A stretch of 64,000 nucleotides of DNA from Terrilactibacillus sp. S3-3 (GCA_030437565.1 CP129291.1:1-64000), one strand, 5' to 3'; numbered from the stretch's first letter, positions 34,932-47,190 are shown. Notes: generated by a model not told the origin, from the letters alone. Numbers and translations: made by a program.

Positions 34932-35205
34932 TTATTGCTTGGCATTAAATTTATGTTCTTTGACAAGCTGTTGAAATTTTGGATGTTCGTGGAGCACTTC
35001 ATGGAACATTGGTCCATAGTAATTAATCCATTTTACAATCATGTTTTCAGTCACTTCAGGACTGACATAAGGATGACCAGCTTTTGCATTTGTTGTTTGG
35101 ACATCTTCCCATAAAACCTCTACCCAGGTGAGCGCCTCTTCACTTGACAAGTTCCTGTTTTTTTTCCAACAGCTGTTTGGCTAATCGTTGAAAAATTTCA
35201 TTCAC
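34932..35205 (-). CDS. yfhJ: YfhJ (WVELL family) protein (frameshifted)
   Basis: About 90 residues from GTG 35205 (AAGGATG upstream): NEIFQRLAKQLLEK, a shift at the A run near 35160, then LSSEEALTWVEVLWEDVQTT, carrying the WVELL-type signature as WVEVL, and MIVKWINYYGPMFHEVL. Function unknown. In B. subtilis yfhJ is adjacent to sspK, and here it is divergent from an sspK-like gene, which supports both assignments. Confidence 0.8.
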
Positions 35206-35342
35206 ATTTTATCATCCTTTTAATTCTTTTGCTTTGAGTTGATTTTATCATGTCTTGGCCATTTGTGGCACAGGATTGTTTAGTTTTTCGAAATAAAAGC
35301 ATAATAAGAGTACCCTTTGAAGAAAGGCAGCTGATCACTTTG

Positions 35343-35516
35343 GTGGATAAACCAGGAACGCAGTATAGTGTCAAAGACGAAGATGAATTATGGCCGGCAG
35401 CAAAAGAGGAATTTGCGTCGAGAAGAGCCAACGGTACAATAAAAGACCATCCGAGTGAACGCATGTTTTCAGCACATCAATTGCATCAGGATGAGAACAA
35501 TCGTGTGGAGGGATAA
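35343..35516 (+). CDS. sspK: Small acid-soluble spore protein, SspK-like
   Basis: About 57 residues from GTG 35343 (or TTG 35340): the segment AKEEFASRRANGTIKDHPSERM matches the SspK core (YASKRADGSINQHPQERM, from memory). SspK is a minor SASP packed in the forespore. The frame is open from an ATG at 35250, but that N-terminus is not SspK-like. A forespore-type -10 (CATAATA, 35300-35306) is present without a convincing -35. The stop is three bases before the next gene. Confidence 0.65.
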   Translation: MDKPGTQYSVKDEDELWPAAKEEFASRRANGTIKDHPSERMFSAHQLHQDENNRVEG

Positions 35517-35519
35517 CAG

Positions 35520-35675
35520 ATGGGTAAAAAGCCATTAGATGCTCCATATTATGAAGATCCATTTCAGATGCCTAGAGCGAATCCGAAACATGCAGCACGC
35601 CAAGTCAATGGCGAGACCGAAAAGTCACAAGCGGGTCAAATATTGGAATCGAATAAACGACACCAGCAAAGATAA
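35520..35675 (+). CDS. Small basic protein, possible spore protein
   Basis: 51 residues, intact, from ATG 35520 with GGAGGG upstream: MGKKPLDAPYYEDPFQMPR then NPKHAARQVNGETEKSQAGQ, ending KRHQQR. Composition (Lys, Arg, Gln, Asn; no Cys or Trp) is like minor SASPs, and it is translationally close to the SspK-like gene. No firm family match. Confidence 0.55.
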   Translation: MGKKPLDAPYYEDPFQMPRANPKHAARQVNGETEKSQAGQILESNKRHQQR

Positions 35676-35692
35676 AAGCCTTCATTTAAGGG

Positions 35693-35732
35693 AAAAGAGC
35701 GGATATCCTGTTTCAGGAGCCGCTCTTTTACT
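35693..35732 (+). terminator. Terminator of the spore-protein operon
   Basis: AAAAGAGCGG (35693-35702) pairs with CCGCTCTTTT (35720-35729), and the U-rich side of the stem continues the run. Confidence 0.85.
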
Positions 35733-35777
35733 GTGTGTTCCACGTGTAACAAACAATGCCCGCGGCCTTTGCCGATT

Positions 35778-36253
35778 TTAAGCGAGACCGTGGCCTTCAA
35801 GAATCTTCGCCATATCCGCCTCTCTGATCATAACATCTTTGGGTTCCTCCAAGGCATGAAAACCATATTGGCTATATAGGCCGTGGGCATCGGCAGTCGC
35901 CAGCATGAAACAGGTACCTTTCAATTTTGGATGACTGACAATCGTGTGAATGAGGCGTTTACCAAGCTGCTTTTTTCTGTGGAGCGGCAAAATAAAAACA
36001 TCGGCCAACCAGCTGAACCGGACAAAATCCGTGATAACTCTGGTAAAACCGACCTGCTCCCTGTTATCGGCTGTATATACTCCATAACAGAGAGGGGAAT
36101 TCTTGACCATTTCATCGACTAATTCTTTTCTTATACCTTTTGCCCAATAAGACTCTTTACTTAAAAAGTTATAGATGACATTTGTATCTAGAAGGGATTT
36201 GTCTGTTGAAATGAAATAGTCGGGATCCGTTGTTTGCTTTTTGTTTCGTTCAT
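35778..36253 (-). CDS. GNAT family N-acetyltransferase (frameshifted)
   Basis: About 145 residues. From ATG 36253 (MNETK) with an indel in the A run near 36240, then DPDYFISTDKSLLDTNVIYNFLS, SYWAKGIRKELVDEMVKNS. The acetyl-CoA-binding loop is LPLHRKKQLGKRLIHTIV (Q/RxxGxG type), and AHGLYSQYGFHALEEP is the C-terminal strand-helix. Similar to small uncharacterised GNATs that act on unknown amines. The 290 bases upstream hold no gene, only promoter-like AT-rich sequence for the next gene. Confidence 0.8.
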
Positions 36254-36549
36254 CACCCTTTATTTTAAATTTACACGAGTTTTACTGTGCTTTAAATAAC
36301 CATGAGCTGTGAGATTACATTATTTCATTTTTCGTAATATTATTTTACTTCTTTAAAGTGTATAATGAAAGACAAAAGAGGATTATACGGAGTTTTATTT
36401 CAAGTAATAGCATAACTTGTTTCTTTTTTTGATAAAATGGGAAGAGAGAACGGAAACATCTTCCTCATTGCCGGTCGTTTGAGATAAGAAACTTTTTAAT
36501 GGGCAATACGTAAAAAGTATATCCGTTATTTTATGAAAGGATGAGAGGT

Positions 36550-37195
36550 ATGACAACTTTAACAAGCCGTGCAACCGGAAACCCTTATACGAAATTATTC
36601 GCCGCTTTCTTTTCTGGACTGCTGGCCACGACGGCCGGACTTTATCTCGGTCAATATGTACCGCCAGCCTACATGATTCCTTTAGTGATCGTTGAAATCG
36701 CGATGATCATTGCGATGATATTTGTCAGGAAACGCAAGCGGTCGGTCGGCTATTTAATGATGTATGGCTTCATGTTCATTTCCGGACTTACATTGTTTGC
36801 GGTGATTTATAACTATATCAGCCTTTTGGGTGCGAATGTTGTTTTTGAGGCTTTTGGAGTGACAACCGTGTCTTTTGGGGCGATTGCCATTTATACGATG
36901 GTCAGCAAGCGTGATTTTACCTTTCTCGGCAGCTTTTTGTTTATCTCGCTGATTGCGCTTTTAGTGATCGGTCTCTTTAATCTCATTTTTCCATTTTCGC
37001 AAACATCAATGCTGATTTACTCGGCATTCGGCATTCTGATTTTTATCGGTTATACGCTGTTTGACTTCAGCCGTTTAACCGTTCATGGATTTACGGACAG
37101 GGATATCCCGATGATTGTGGTTTCTATTTATTTGGACTTTGTCAACCTGTTTTTTATATATTTTGCAGTTCATAGGCATTAGTTCAAGAAATTGA
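36550..37195 (+). CDS. Bax inhibitor-1 family membrane protein, YetJ-like (frameshifted near end)
   Basis: Seven transmembrane segments, 213-216 residues; YetJ is a pH-sensitive calcium leak channel. ATG 36550 (MTTLTSRATGNPYTKLF) is preferred over 36541 because GAAAGG is then nine bases away. The paired Asp motif of the family is seen in TLFDFSRL and YLDFVNLF. A T run near 37149 shifts the last residues; the corrected frame ends ILQFIGISSRN at 37195. Confidence 0.88.
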
Positions 37196-37246
37196 ATCGG
37201 TTGTAATTTACCGGCAGCCAAGAAGCTGAATCTCGGCGGTGTGAAG

Positions 37247-37289
37247 GATCCCCTGAAGTTGGACAAAAGTCTAATTTCAGGGGATTTTG
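37247..37289 (+). terminator. Terminator after the BI-1 gene
   Basis: GATCCCCTGAA (37247-37257) pairs with TTCAGGGGAT (37276-37285), inner GGAC/GTCT, then TTTTG. Confidence 0.88.
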
Positions 37290-37450
37290 CATGGGCTCAG
37301 GTATAAGAGAGATGACGCGAATAAGAGGAAAACAGAAGCAGAGGGGATTTCCAAAATGTACGTGCAAAAAATGTTTTTTCTCCCCGCCATTTTCGGATAT
37401 ATACTATATGAGAGTTTGTTTTAATACATAATGTTTCAGGGGGTCTTAAT

Positions 37451-38743
37451 TTGGCACAGCGCATCATTCAAGTGGATGAACGGCTTCCACTGGTGCAAAG
37501 CATTCCTTTGAGCCTGCAGCATTTATTTGCGATGTTCGGCTCAACGGTTCTCGTTCCTTTGCTGTTTCATGTCAATCCGGCAACGATTTTGCTGATGAAC
37601 GGCATCGGGACTTTAATTTATTTGTTCTTATGTAAAGGAAAAATTCCGGCCTACTTAGGCTCGAGTTTTGCATTTATTTCACCGGTTTTATTGATTTTAA
37701 GCAAATATAATTATGAAGCCGCACTCAGCGGTTTTATTGCTGCTGTCGGGCTTGTTTTCATCGTTGTCTCCTTACTTATTCACGCTGTCGGTACATCGTG
37801 GATTGATGTTGTTTTTCCGCCGGTGACCATGGGATCGATCGTGGCCGTCATCGGTTTGGAACTGATTCCAAGCGCGGCAAGTATGGCCGGCCTGATTGCA
37901 CCGACTGGAGCGGCACACTGGTCGCCTGATCCAAAAACGATTACGGTTTCACTCTTGACACTGGCCATTACGATTATTGGCTGGGTGCTGTTTCGCGGCT
38001 TTTTCAAAATCATTCCGATTCTTATTGGGATTATCGCCGGTTATGCGATTGCGGCCGGGATGCGAATGGTTGATTTCTCCAAGGTTGCTCAGGCGGACTG
38101 GTTTTCCCTGCCGACCTTTTATACACCGTCTTTTAATCTTTCCAGCATCATCATCATCTTGCCGGCGGCACTGGTCGTCATTGCCGAACACATCGGCCAC
38201 TTAATGGTGACGGGGAATATTGTCGGCAAAGATTTCGGCAAAGATTTAAACGAAGGATCCAGGCCTGGACCGTTCGATGATGGGAAACGGGATTTCTACG
38301 GTGATTTCAGGATTTTTGGGTTCCACACCAAACACCACTTACGGTGAAAATATCGGTGTTTTAGCGATCACGAAAGTTTATTCAACTTGGGTGATTGGCG
38401 GCGCAGCGCTGTTCGCTATCATTTTGTCTTTTATCGGCAAGCTTGCGGCCTTGATTTCAACCATTCCGCAGGCGGTTATGGGCGGCATTTCATTGATCTT
38501 GTTCGGCGTTATTGCAACAAATGGGTTCAGGATATTTGTTGAAGCGAAGGTTGATTTTGCCAAATCGCGCAAAACATTATTCTTGGAGCGGTTATTTTTG
38601 CCGTAGGTGTGAGCGGGGCCACGATAAACATCGGTGCGATTGCATTGAAAGGCATGGGTCTTGCCACAATTGTCGGCATTATATTAAGTTTGTTTTTCAG
38701 ACTGATTAATGTTCTCCACATTTCAAATGAAGAGGAAGAGTAA
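37451..38743 (+). CDS. Uracil permease, nucleobase:cation symporter-2 family (frameshifted)
   Basis: Imports uracil with H+. Starts at TTG 37451 after AGGGGG: MAQRIIQVDERLPLVQSIPL then QHLFAMFGSTVLVPLL, the UraA/PyrP start. It has IPAYLGSSFAFISPV, VVIAEHIGHLM (the substrate-binding Glu) and GLPNTTYGEN-type motif as GSTPNTTYGENIGV. Frameshifts are near 38262 and 38580. It ends NEEEE at 38743. No pyr attenuator was seen upstream. Confidence 0.9.
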
Positions 38744-38761
38744 TTTGTAAGCTGTGTGAAA

Positions 38762-38793
38762 GGAGTACGGACGATTTCCGTGCTCTTTTTTTT
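38762..38793 (+). terminator. Terminator after the uracil permease
   Basis: GAGTACGGA pairs with TCCGTGCTC (one G-U) followed by eight T. Confidence 0.8.
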
Positions 38794-39009
38794 AGCAAAT
38801 CATGTTTTTGATTTGCCGGGCAATCCTCAGCCGCTCATTTGATCGGAGCTCAAATTCTGGGCAATCAAGCGGTTCTTATACACTTTCTGGAAAAGGGTTG
38901 ATTATTTAAACCAACGACTGTATACTTTAGTTTGCTAATGCAGTAGTATGGTAATTTATAATATGCATTAAAAGGGTATACAGAATAGAGAGTATTGAGG
39001 TGCGACATC

Positions 39010-40455
39010 ATGGCAAATATGAAATTAAATGTATGGGTTTTGACGGCGCTTGTTGTCGGGAATATGGTCGGTTCGGCTATTTTTATGCTGCCAAGTTCAC
39101 TTGCCAAAGTGGCAAGCCCCGGGGGTGCGATGCTGGCCTGGGTGGTGACGGGCATCGGCGTGCTGTTTATTGCACTTGTCTATGGAATTCTTTCGATTAA
39201 GAAACCGGACATATCCGGCGGGCCGCAAGTGTACGCAAAAGCTTTATTTAAAGAAGACGGTACCACCGCATCCAATATGATGGGGTATTTTGTGACTTGG
39301 GGCTACTGGGTGGCGAACTTTGCCGGAAATGTGGCAGTTATTACCACTTTTGCCGGTTACCTCTCTTCCTTTTTACCAATTATGAACAGCGGTGCCGTTG
39401 TTTTTAAAGTGAATGGCTTGACGATCACATTTGGTCATCTTCTCAATTTCCTTGTATGCTCGGCATTGCTCTGGTTTGTTTATTTCCTGATATTGAGAGG
39501 TATTGAAGGGGCAGGCAATGTGAATTTGATAGCGACAGCGGCGAAAGTGATCGGGTTCGCTCTTTTTATCGTGGCCACACTATTTGTATTTCAAGCGAGC
39601 CACCTTGTACCGTTTGCGACGGCAAAAGTCGGTGACGGCGGACAGACGATCGGTTTATTTGGACAGGCCGATCAGGCTGCATTGACCACGCTTTGGGCTT
39701 TTGTCGGCATTGAATCGGCCGTTGTTTTTTCAGCCCGGGCAAAAAATGGCGGGATATAAAAAGGGCCACCATCATCGGGCTTTTGATTGCGCTTGTCATC
39801 TATGCGGCGATTACGATCTTGGTTATGGGCACATTGACTCAGAGTGAATTGGTTCATTCAACAAAGCCGCTCGTCGATGCACTGTCTAAAGTGATTGGTC
39901 CGGCAGGCGGCGATATTCTCGGCCTTTTAGCACTGATCAGTTTATTCGGGTCGTCGATCGGCTGGATTCTACTCAGTTCGGAAGTTCCTTATCAGTCGGC
40001 TAAGAAAGGTTATTTTCTAAAAAATATTTACCAAAACAAATAAGTCGGGCACACCGGTACGGGCACTTTTCATCACCTGTATCATGGGTCAGTTCTTCAT
40101 TTTTTCGACGATTCTTCAGCCGATTTCCGATGCATTTGATTTTGTTACGCGTGTGGCGACACTGTCTTATTTGATACCATACATTTTCGCCGCCGTTTAT
40201 TTGCTGAAACTGGTTGCTCAAGGCGACGGCTATTTGGGACGTTCCAAAGCAAGAATTCGGACGGACGGAATCATCGGCGGGATCGCCGCAATTTACTCGC
40301 TTTGGGTCATAAAAGCCGGCACGGGCGATCTGAATACTTTTTATTTTGGAATCGGCATGATTTTTTCCGGAGTTGTTTTTTATCCGCTCGTGGCAAGGTA
40401 TTTTCACCGTGCGGAAAATGATCTGGAAAATCCGGTTATGGAAGAAAAACAATAA
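39010..40455 (+). CDS. Amino acid permease, basic amino acid/polyamine antiporter type (frameshifted)
   Basis: APC superfamily, about twelve transmembrane segments. It has the first-helix motif VVGNMVGSAIFMLPSSLA, SGGPQVYAKALF, TLWAFVGIESAVVFSARAKN and SLFGSSIGWILLSSEVPYQSA. The pattern fits arginine/ornithine or lysine exchangers (ArcD/LysI/YvsH), but the substrate cannot be fixed. GAGGTG is eight bases before ATG 39010. Frameshifts are near 39752 and 40030. Confidence 0.87.
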
Positions 40456-40495
40456 ACAGCTAAAGATAGCTTGTTTCAAAATAAAATGGTTTGAT

Positions 40496-40530
40496 AAGCG
40501 CTCTTGTTCTTGACAAGGGCGCTTTGTCAT
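40496..40530 (+). terminator. Terminator after the APC transporter
   Basis: AAGCGCTCTTGT pairs with ACAAGGGCGCTT around TCTTG, then TG. Confidence 0.7.
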
Positions 40531-40538
40531 GATGATAA

Positions 40539-41042
<504 letters not shown>

Positions 41043-41393
41043 GATTTCTTAAGCCTGGCTTGACATAAAAAAAAAATCCATTCTAATTTGGCTGGTTTTT
41101 TTTGGAGTAAAGCTGAAAAATGTGATGGAGGTATCTTTTTAATCTCTGAAAAGAATCTTAAAAAGTCAAGAAATTGTTGGAATGACTTGAAAGAAACTGA
41201 TGTGAGGAAATTAATATGGGAGGTACCTTAAGGATTGGGCATTTAATAAAAACGGAAGATTTAATTGACTTAAAAAAATGGCACTTGAGAATTTTGTAAT
41301 ATGGAATTTGATGATTGCTGAGAAGTATTAGGTGATAATTTAAAGAATGATTGGTATATTTTTATTGCATTTAAAATAAGAGTCATTACGTGC
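41043..41393. other. Gap after tadA without a recognisable gene
   Basis: AT-rich, with only very short frames (for example 27 codons from an ATG at 41217). No repeats or hairpins of note beyond T runs. Confidence 0.6.
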
Positions 41394-41422
41394 TTGCTTC
41401 TCATAGCTTTTTATGTTAAACT
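41394..41422 (+). promoter_or_regulatory. Promoter of tRNA-Ser
   Basis: TTGCTT (41394-41399), 17 bases, TAAACT (41417-41422) with a TG two bases upstream. Confidence 0.55.
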
Positions 41423-41503
41423 GATTTTCGTCGTAACGATTAGTTTTATATATCTTAAAAAGTAAAATCTTTGAAATACCTTAGTGTTACGATATTTAGC
41501 TGT

Positions 41504-41597
41504 GGAGGCGTACCCAAGCTGGCTGAAGGGGACTGACTCGAAATCAGTTAGGGCGTCGTTAGGCGTCGCGGGGGTTCGAATCCTCTCGCCTCCGCCA
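41504..41597 (+). tRNA. tRNA-Ser (CGA anticodon)
   Basis: Acceptor GGAGGCG (41504-41510) pairs with CGCCTCC (41587-41593), discriminator G and encoded CCA. Anticodon loop CTCGAAA gives CGA. The long variable arm is typical of tRNA-Ser; T-arm GGGGGTTCGAATCCTC. Confidence 0.95.
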
Positions 41598-41620
41598 TAT
41601 TTAACAATCAAGAATCGCAG

Positions 41621-41649
41621 TTGACTTTTTTAAGCGATCTTGTTATATT
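41621..41649 (+). promoter_or_regulatory. Promoter of the SRP RNA gene
   Basis: TTGACT (41621-41626), 17 bases, TATATT (41644-41649). The start would be some 35 bases before the mature 5' end, as for a processed precursor. Confidence 0.75.
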
Positions 41650-41692
41650 CTTTTAGGCTGGATGACAGCCGTTATGATTACCGTTATAAAAT

Positions 41693-41966
41693 TTGCCGTG
41701 CTAGACGGGGAGGTAGCGGTGCCCTGTACTCGCAATCCGCTATAGCGAGGTTGAATTCCTTCTTTGAGGTCTTGGCATTGTAGGGCAGCCTTGAGCAAGT
41801 GGCGTTGATGTCTGGGTCCTGCGCAACGAAAACTCATGAACCCTGTCAGGTCCGGAAGGAAGCAGCAGTAAGTGAGACCTTTCGTGTGCCGTAGGGCTAC
41901 CTGGATTGAGCTAACTGCTTAAGAAGCGCCTATGGTGCTTCGATCGACAGAAGGTGCACGGCGTTA
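41693..41966 (+). ncRNA. ffs: Signal recognition particle RNA (large, Bacillus type)
   Basis: Near-identical in plan to B. subtilis scRNA: the ends GCCGTGC/GCACGGC pair, GGGGAGGTAGCGGTGCCCTG is the Alu-domain start, and CAGGTCCGGAAGGAAGCAGC (around 41848-41870) is the Ffh-binding helix 8. About 270 nt, with its own promoter and terminator. Confidence 0.95.
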
Positions 41967-41988
41967 ATACATACGCCAATCTGAAATT

Positions 41989-42024
41989 AAGACTATCGAA
42001 ACAATGTTTTCGGTAGTCTTTTTT
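41989..42024 (+). terminator. Terminator of SRP RNA
   Basis: AAGACTATCGAAA (41989-42001) pairs with TTTTCGGTAGTCTT (42007-42020), followed by TTTT. Confidence 0.92.
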
Positions 42025-42109
42025 GATTATCGATTTTACGTTATTTTTCCCGGTGGGATTTAAGCAAAAAATATCCGGCTGAACGGGGCGTAAATGGTCT
42101 TGTTTTCTT

Positions 42110-42138
42110 TTGAATTCACAACTTGTTATCGTTATAAT
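42110..42138 (+). promoter_or_regulatory. Promoter of dnaX
   Basis: TTGAAT (42110-42115), 17 bases, TATAAT (42133-42138), 58 bases before the start codon. Confidence 0.65.
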
Positions 42139-42195
42139 GATATAATAAAAAGCGAAATGGATGTGCCCTGCAGGCAGTGGAAAGGGGGATGAAAA

Positions 42196-43903
42196 ATGGG
42201 GTATCAGGCGCTATACAGAGTGTACCGGCCGCAGATTTTTCATGACATCGCCGGGGAACATATTACGAATATTACGAAGACCTTGCAGAATGCGCTGATG
42301 AAACAGCAATTTTCCCATGCTTATCTCTTTACCGGCCCGCGCGGAACAGGCAAGACAAGTGCGGCAAAAATTTTGGCGAAGGCGATCAATTGTGTAAATG
42401 CCCCTGTTTCCGAGCCTTGCAATGAATGTCCTGCTTGCCGAGGGATTACTGACGGGAGTATCTCTGATGTCATTGAAATTGACGCTGCGTCGAATAATGG
42501 TGTTGATGAAATAAGAGAAATACGTGACAAAGTGAAATACGCTCCAAGCGATGTTCGCTATAAGGTTTATATTATTGATGAAGTTCATATGTTATCAACA
42601 GGTGCCTTTAATGCCCTGCTGAAGACACTTGAGGAACCTCCGGAACATGTCGTCTTTATCTTGGCAACAACGGAGCCGCACAAAATTCCGCTGACGATTA
42701 TTTCGCGCTGCCAGCGGTTTGATTTTAAACGCATCCCCGCTTCGGCCATCGCCGGACGCTGATTATGTCATTCAGCAGCAAGGAATCGAAGCCGACGGAG
42801 ACGCAATTACCCTGATTTCCAAGGCAAGTGAAGGCGGCATGCGCGATGCCCTCAGTATTTTGGATCAGGTGGCCGCTTACAGCGACGGCAAAGTGACGGT
42901 TGATGATGTGCTTGAAGTGACGGGGATGGTGTCCGACCGGATCGTCCATAACCTCGTCTCCGCCATTGAAACGAAAGAAACGACACTCGCCATTAAGAAG
43001 ATCGATGACATTCTTAACAGAGGCAAGGATTCGCTGCGCCTGATTGAGCATTTAATTTTTTATTATCGCGATCTGCTTCTGTATCAAACGTCTCCTGATT
43101 TAGAAGAAGTGCTGTCGACACCGCGAATCGATGAAGCGTTTCGTGAACAAGCAAAAAGTATGGATACTGAACGGCTTTACGAAGTGATCCGGCAGCTGAA
43201 TCAGGCTTATCTAGAGATGAAAAGAACCAATCATCCACGCGTTTTCTTGGAAATGGCAATGGTCAAACTATGCAGCCCCTCCGAGCCAAAATTAGAACAC
43301 GGAGAACAGACGGCGAATGAACAGTCTGCGCTGGAAAAAAGAGCGGCCCGGCTTGAAAGCAAAATGGAAGGGGCCACTTTGCCAACAAGAGACGATGCCG
43401 CTGTCCATCGTTCCCAAGAAGCGGGACGCAAGCGGCGAGTGAAGAGCAGTAACGAGATTCGCATACCTGTCGCGGAGATTAAAAATGTTTTAAAACAGGC
43501 GACAAAAGCCGATCTCAAGTTACTTCGCGCGTCCTGGGCCAACGTCATGGCGAATATCCGTTCAAAAAATATTGCCGCGCATGCATGGATGCTTGAAAGC
43601 AAACCGGTGGCAAGTTCTTCCGGTTGTTTCATTCAAGCTTTTAAGTATGACTTTCATTGTCAAATGGTAATGGAAAATAAAAGCAATATTTTACAGATGG
43701 TTGAAACCATTTTGCAAGAAGTGATTGGCGAAAAAAGAAAAATGTATCCTATTCCTATTCAGAATTGGGAAAAACTGAAGGAAGAATATATCAAAGAAAC
43801 AAAATCTCCCGATCAGGGGAGTGCTGTGCAGCACGAGGAGGATCCCCTGATCTCCGAAGCCGAAAAACTTGTGGGTCCGGATCTGCTGGAAGTAAAAGAT
43901 TGA
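42196..43903 (+). CDS. dnaX: DNA polymerase III subunits gamma/tau (frameshifted)
   Basis: The clamp-loader ATPase. Walker A is [13 protein letters not shown] (residues about 43-55), the zinc module has Cys in [19 protein letters not shown], Walker B region [24 protein letters not shown], and sensor 1 ATTEPHKIP. One indel near 42763 (GGACGCTGATTATG) splits it; the lid and collar domains and the C-terminal region follow to 43903. The start ATG 42196 follows AAAGGGGGA. Confidence 0.96.
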
Positions 43904-43928
43904 ATACAATTTAAATGGAGGGTTAACC

Positions 43929-44246
43929 ATGATGCGAGGCAATATGAATAACATGATGAAACAAATGCAAAAAATGCAGAAGCAGATGGCTAAAGCGCAG
44001 GAAGAATTGAAGGATGAAATCGTTGAAGGAACAGCCGGCGGTGGTGTCGTCACGGTCAAAGCAAACGGCCACAAAGCGATTGTTGACGTGATCATCAAAG
44101 AGGAAGCCGTCGATCCCGATGATGTCGACATGCTGCAGGATTTGATTTTGGCGGCTGTCAACGATGCACTGACAAAAGTTGATGAATTGACGAATAAGCG
44201 TTTCGGCCAATTTACAAAAGGATTAAATATGCCGGGATTGTTTTAA
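43929..44246 (+). CDS. ebfC: YbaB/EbfC nucleoid-associated protein
   Basis: 105 residues, intact (B. subtilis YaaK). N-terminal methionine-rich helix ([21 protein letters not shown]), then the beta strand [11 protein letters not shown] and [16 protein letters not shown]. Binds DNA as a dimer; precise role unclear. GGAGGG precedes the start; it is between dnaX and recR as usual. Confidence 0.95.
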   Translation: MMRGNMNNMMKQMQKMQKQMAKAQEELKDEIVEGTAGGGVVTVKANGHKAIVDVIIKEEAVDPDDVDMLQDLILAAVNDALTKVDELTNKRFGQFTKGLNMPGLF

Positions 44247-44263
44247 TCAGGAGGGGCTCAATC

Positions 44264-44860
44264 ATGCAATATCCTGAGCCGATTGCGAAGTTAATCGACA
44301 GCTTTATGAAATTGCCGGGCATTGGCCCGAAGACGGCGGTCCGGCTTGCTTTTTACGCCGTTGACATGAACGAGGAAGATGTGATGGAATTCGCTCGATC
44401 ACTGGTTAATGTTAAGCGCAAACTGGTTTATTGCTCTGTTTGCCAAAATATCAGCGATCACGATCCTTGCTATATTTGCGATGATTCATCAAGGGATCAT
44501 TCCACCATTTGTGTTGTTCAAGATCCCAAAGATGTCATTGCTCTTGAAAAAATGAGGGATTATCATGGTCAGTATCATGTTTTGCATGGCGCAATTTCTC
44601 CGATGGACGGAATAGGTCCCGAGGATATTAAAATAACGGAATTAATCCAAAGACTGCACGACGAAAGGGTTAAAGAGGTTATTTTAGCAACAAATCCGAC
44701 CATTGAAGGCGAAGCGACAGCAATGTATATTTCACGCCTTATAAAGCCTATCGGCGTGAAAACATCGCGGATTGCTCACGGCCTTCCTGTGGGCGGAGAT
44801 TTGGAGTATGCCGATGAGGTGACCTTGGCCAAAGCATTAGAAGGTCGCAGGGAGTTATGA
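44264..44860 (+). CDS. recR: Recombination mediator RecR
   Basis: 198 residues, intact. Helix-hairpin-helix ([14 protein letters not shown]), four-Cys zinc finger ([17 protein letters not shown]) and TOPRIM domain ([30 protein letters not shown]). Works with RecF and RecO to load RecA. AGGAGGGG precedes ATG 44264. Confidence 0.97.
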   Translation: MQYPEPIAKLIDSFMKLPGIGPKTAVRLAFYAVDMNEEDVMEFARSLVNVKRKLVYCSVCQNISDHDPCYICDDSSRDHSTICVVQDPKDVIALEKMRDYHGQYHVLHGAISPMDGIGPEDIKITELIQRLHDERVKEVILATNPTIEGEATAMYISRLIKPIGVKTSRIAHGLPVGGDLEYADEVTLAKALEGRREL

Positions 44861-44878
44861 TTTGGAGGATGCCTGCCT

Positions 44879-45109
44879 ATGTTCAGACGAAAAGGCTTAT
44901 TGCGAAAAGAACTGATTGATTCGCTCATCACACTACTAACGGTTTGCAAAGACGACTGGTTAAACAAAAAGCGCGTGATTGAATCGAGCATCGATCCATC
45001 TGAAGAGGTGCTTTACCGACTCAGGCTGTCGGAAGCAAAGTATCTTTTTCTTTTAAAAGAAGTACGCGAACTGCATTTGTATCATGAACAGAATCATGAC
45101 AGGTTCTAA
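44879..45109 (+). CDS. yaaL: YaaL family protein (DUF2508)
   Basis: 76 residues, intact: FRRKGLLRKELIDSLITLL, then DDWLNKKRVIESSIDPSEEV and LFLLKEVRELHLYH. Helical, soluble, function unknown; sits between recR and bofA in Bacillales. Confidence 0.88.
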   Translation: MFRRKGLLRKELIDSLITLLTVCKDDWLNKKRVIESSIDPSEEVLYRLRLSEAKYLFLLKEVRELHLYHEQNHDRF

Positions 45110-45113
45110 TAAG

Positions 45114-45161
45114 GACATGCCCCCCATATACTTTTAGAAAAAAAAAGAGCGGGGGCATGTC
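45114..45161 (+). promoter_or_regulatory. Hairpin overlapping the bofA ribosome site
   Basis: GACATGCCCCC (from 45114) pairs with GGGGGCATGTC (45151-45161), followed by TTTT. It looks like a terminator after yaaL but the 3' arm contains the only Shine-Dalgarno-like GGGGG for bofA. Confidence 0.7.
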
Positions 45162-45163
45162 TT

Positions 45164-45434
45164 TTGAATACTGTAGTGGTTATTTCGATTTTTTGTGCGG
45201 TAATGTTTCTGCTGTTTATATTGGGAATTCCGTTTAAGCCGATTCAATTTCTGGGCCGAACGGCAGTTAAGCTGCTGCTGCTTGGAGCCCTGATGCTTTT
45301 TTTGCTGAACGCCGTTGGAGTTTTTTTTTAATCTGCATATTCCGATTAACGCGGCGACAACGGCTGTGAGCGGTTTGCTCGGTATTCCTGGCATCGCCGC
45401 TTTGGTTATTATTAAATATACAATGGGTGTTTAA
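45164..45434 (+). CDS. bofA: Sigma-K processing inhibitor BofA (frameshifted)
   Basis: BofA holds SpoIVFB protease inactive in the mother cell until engulfment checkpoints pass. The start TTG 45164 (MNTVVVISIFCAVMFLLFIL), then GIPFKPIQFLGRTAVKLLLLG, a shift at the T run near 45320-45329, then NLHIPINAATTAVSGLLGIPG and LVIIKYTMGV. Two membrane segments; about 87 residues as in the family. Confidence 0.92.
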
Positions 45435-45456
45435 AAAAAAAAAACGCAAAAAAGGG

Positions 45457-45485
45457 TTGACGGCGTAAAAATTAGGTGATATTAT
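45457..45485 (+). promoter_or_regulatory. rRNA operon promoter, distal
   Basis: TTGACG (45457-45462), 17 bases, TATTAT (45480-45485). Confidence 0.6.
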
Positions 45486-45519
45486 ATTCCTTGCCGCTTT
45501 AATGACAATAAATTGATTG

Positions 45520-45550
45520 TTGACAAATTTATTTTTTTTTGATGTATAAT
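45520..45550 (+). promoter_or_regulatory. rRNA operon promoter, middle
   Basis: TTGACA (45520-45525) and TATAAT (45545-45550), both perfect; the spacer of 19 contains a ten-T run that is probably inflated. Confidence 0.7.
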
Positions 45551-45585
45551 AATTGTTGTCGTCTTAAGGCGATGAAAAAAAAGTG

Positions 45586-45614
45586 TTGACAAATTCAACG
45601 ACTGATGTTATACT
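45586..45614 (+). promoter_or_regulatory. rRNA operon promoter, proximal
   Basis: TTGACA (45586-45591), 17 bases, TATACT (45609-45614). The three tandem promoters are typical of rrn operons. Confidence 0.85.
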
Positions 45615-45770
45615 GATATAGTTGCTGATGAGAGCGACACAGAAGAAAATGTTCCTTGAAAACTGAACAAAAGCCAAGCGTGATTGAAGGGCAACCTTTG
45701 ATAATAAAGCTATGGATCATAAATGCACGATGATTGTTTTAAGAAATGAGAGATTATCTCTCAAACCATT

Positions 45771-47190
<1,420 letters not shown>

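Noticed and set aside
42196..43903. dnaX frameshift considered as programmed tau/gamma frameshifting
   Set aside because: The break near 42763 is not at a slippery A run, lies before the collar domain and resembles the other indel errors; Bacillus dnaX is not known to use this.
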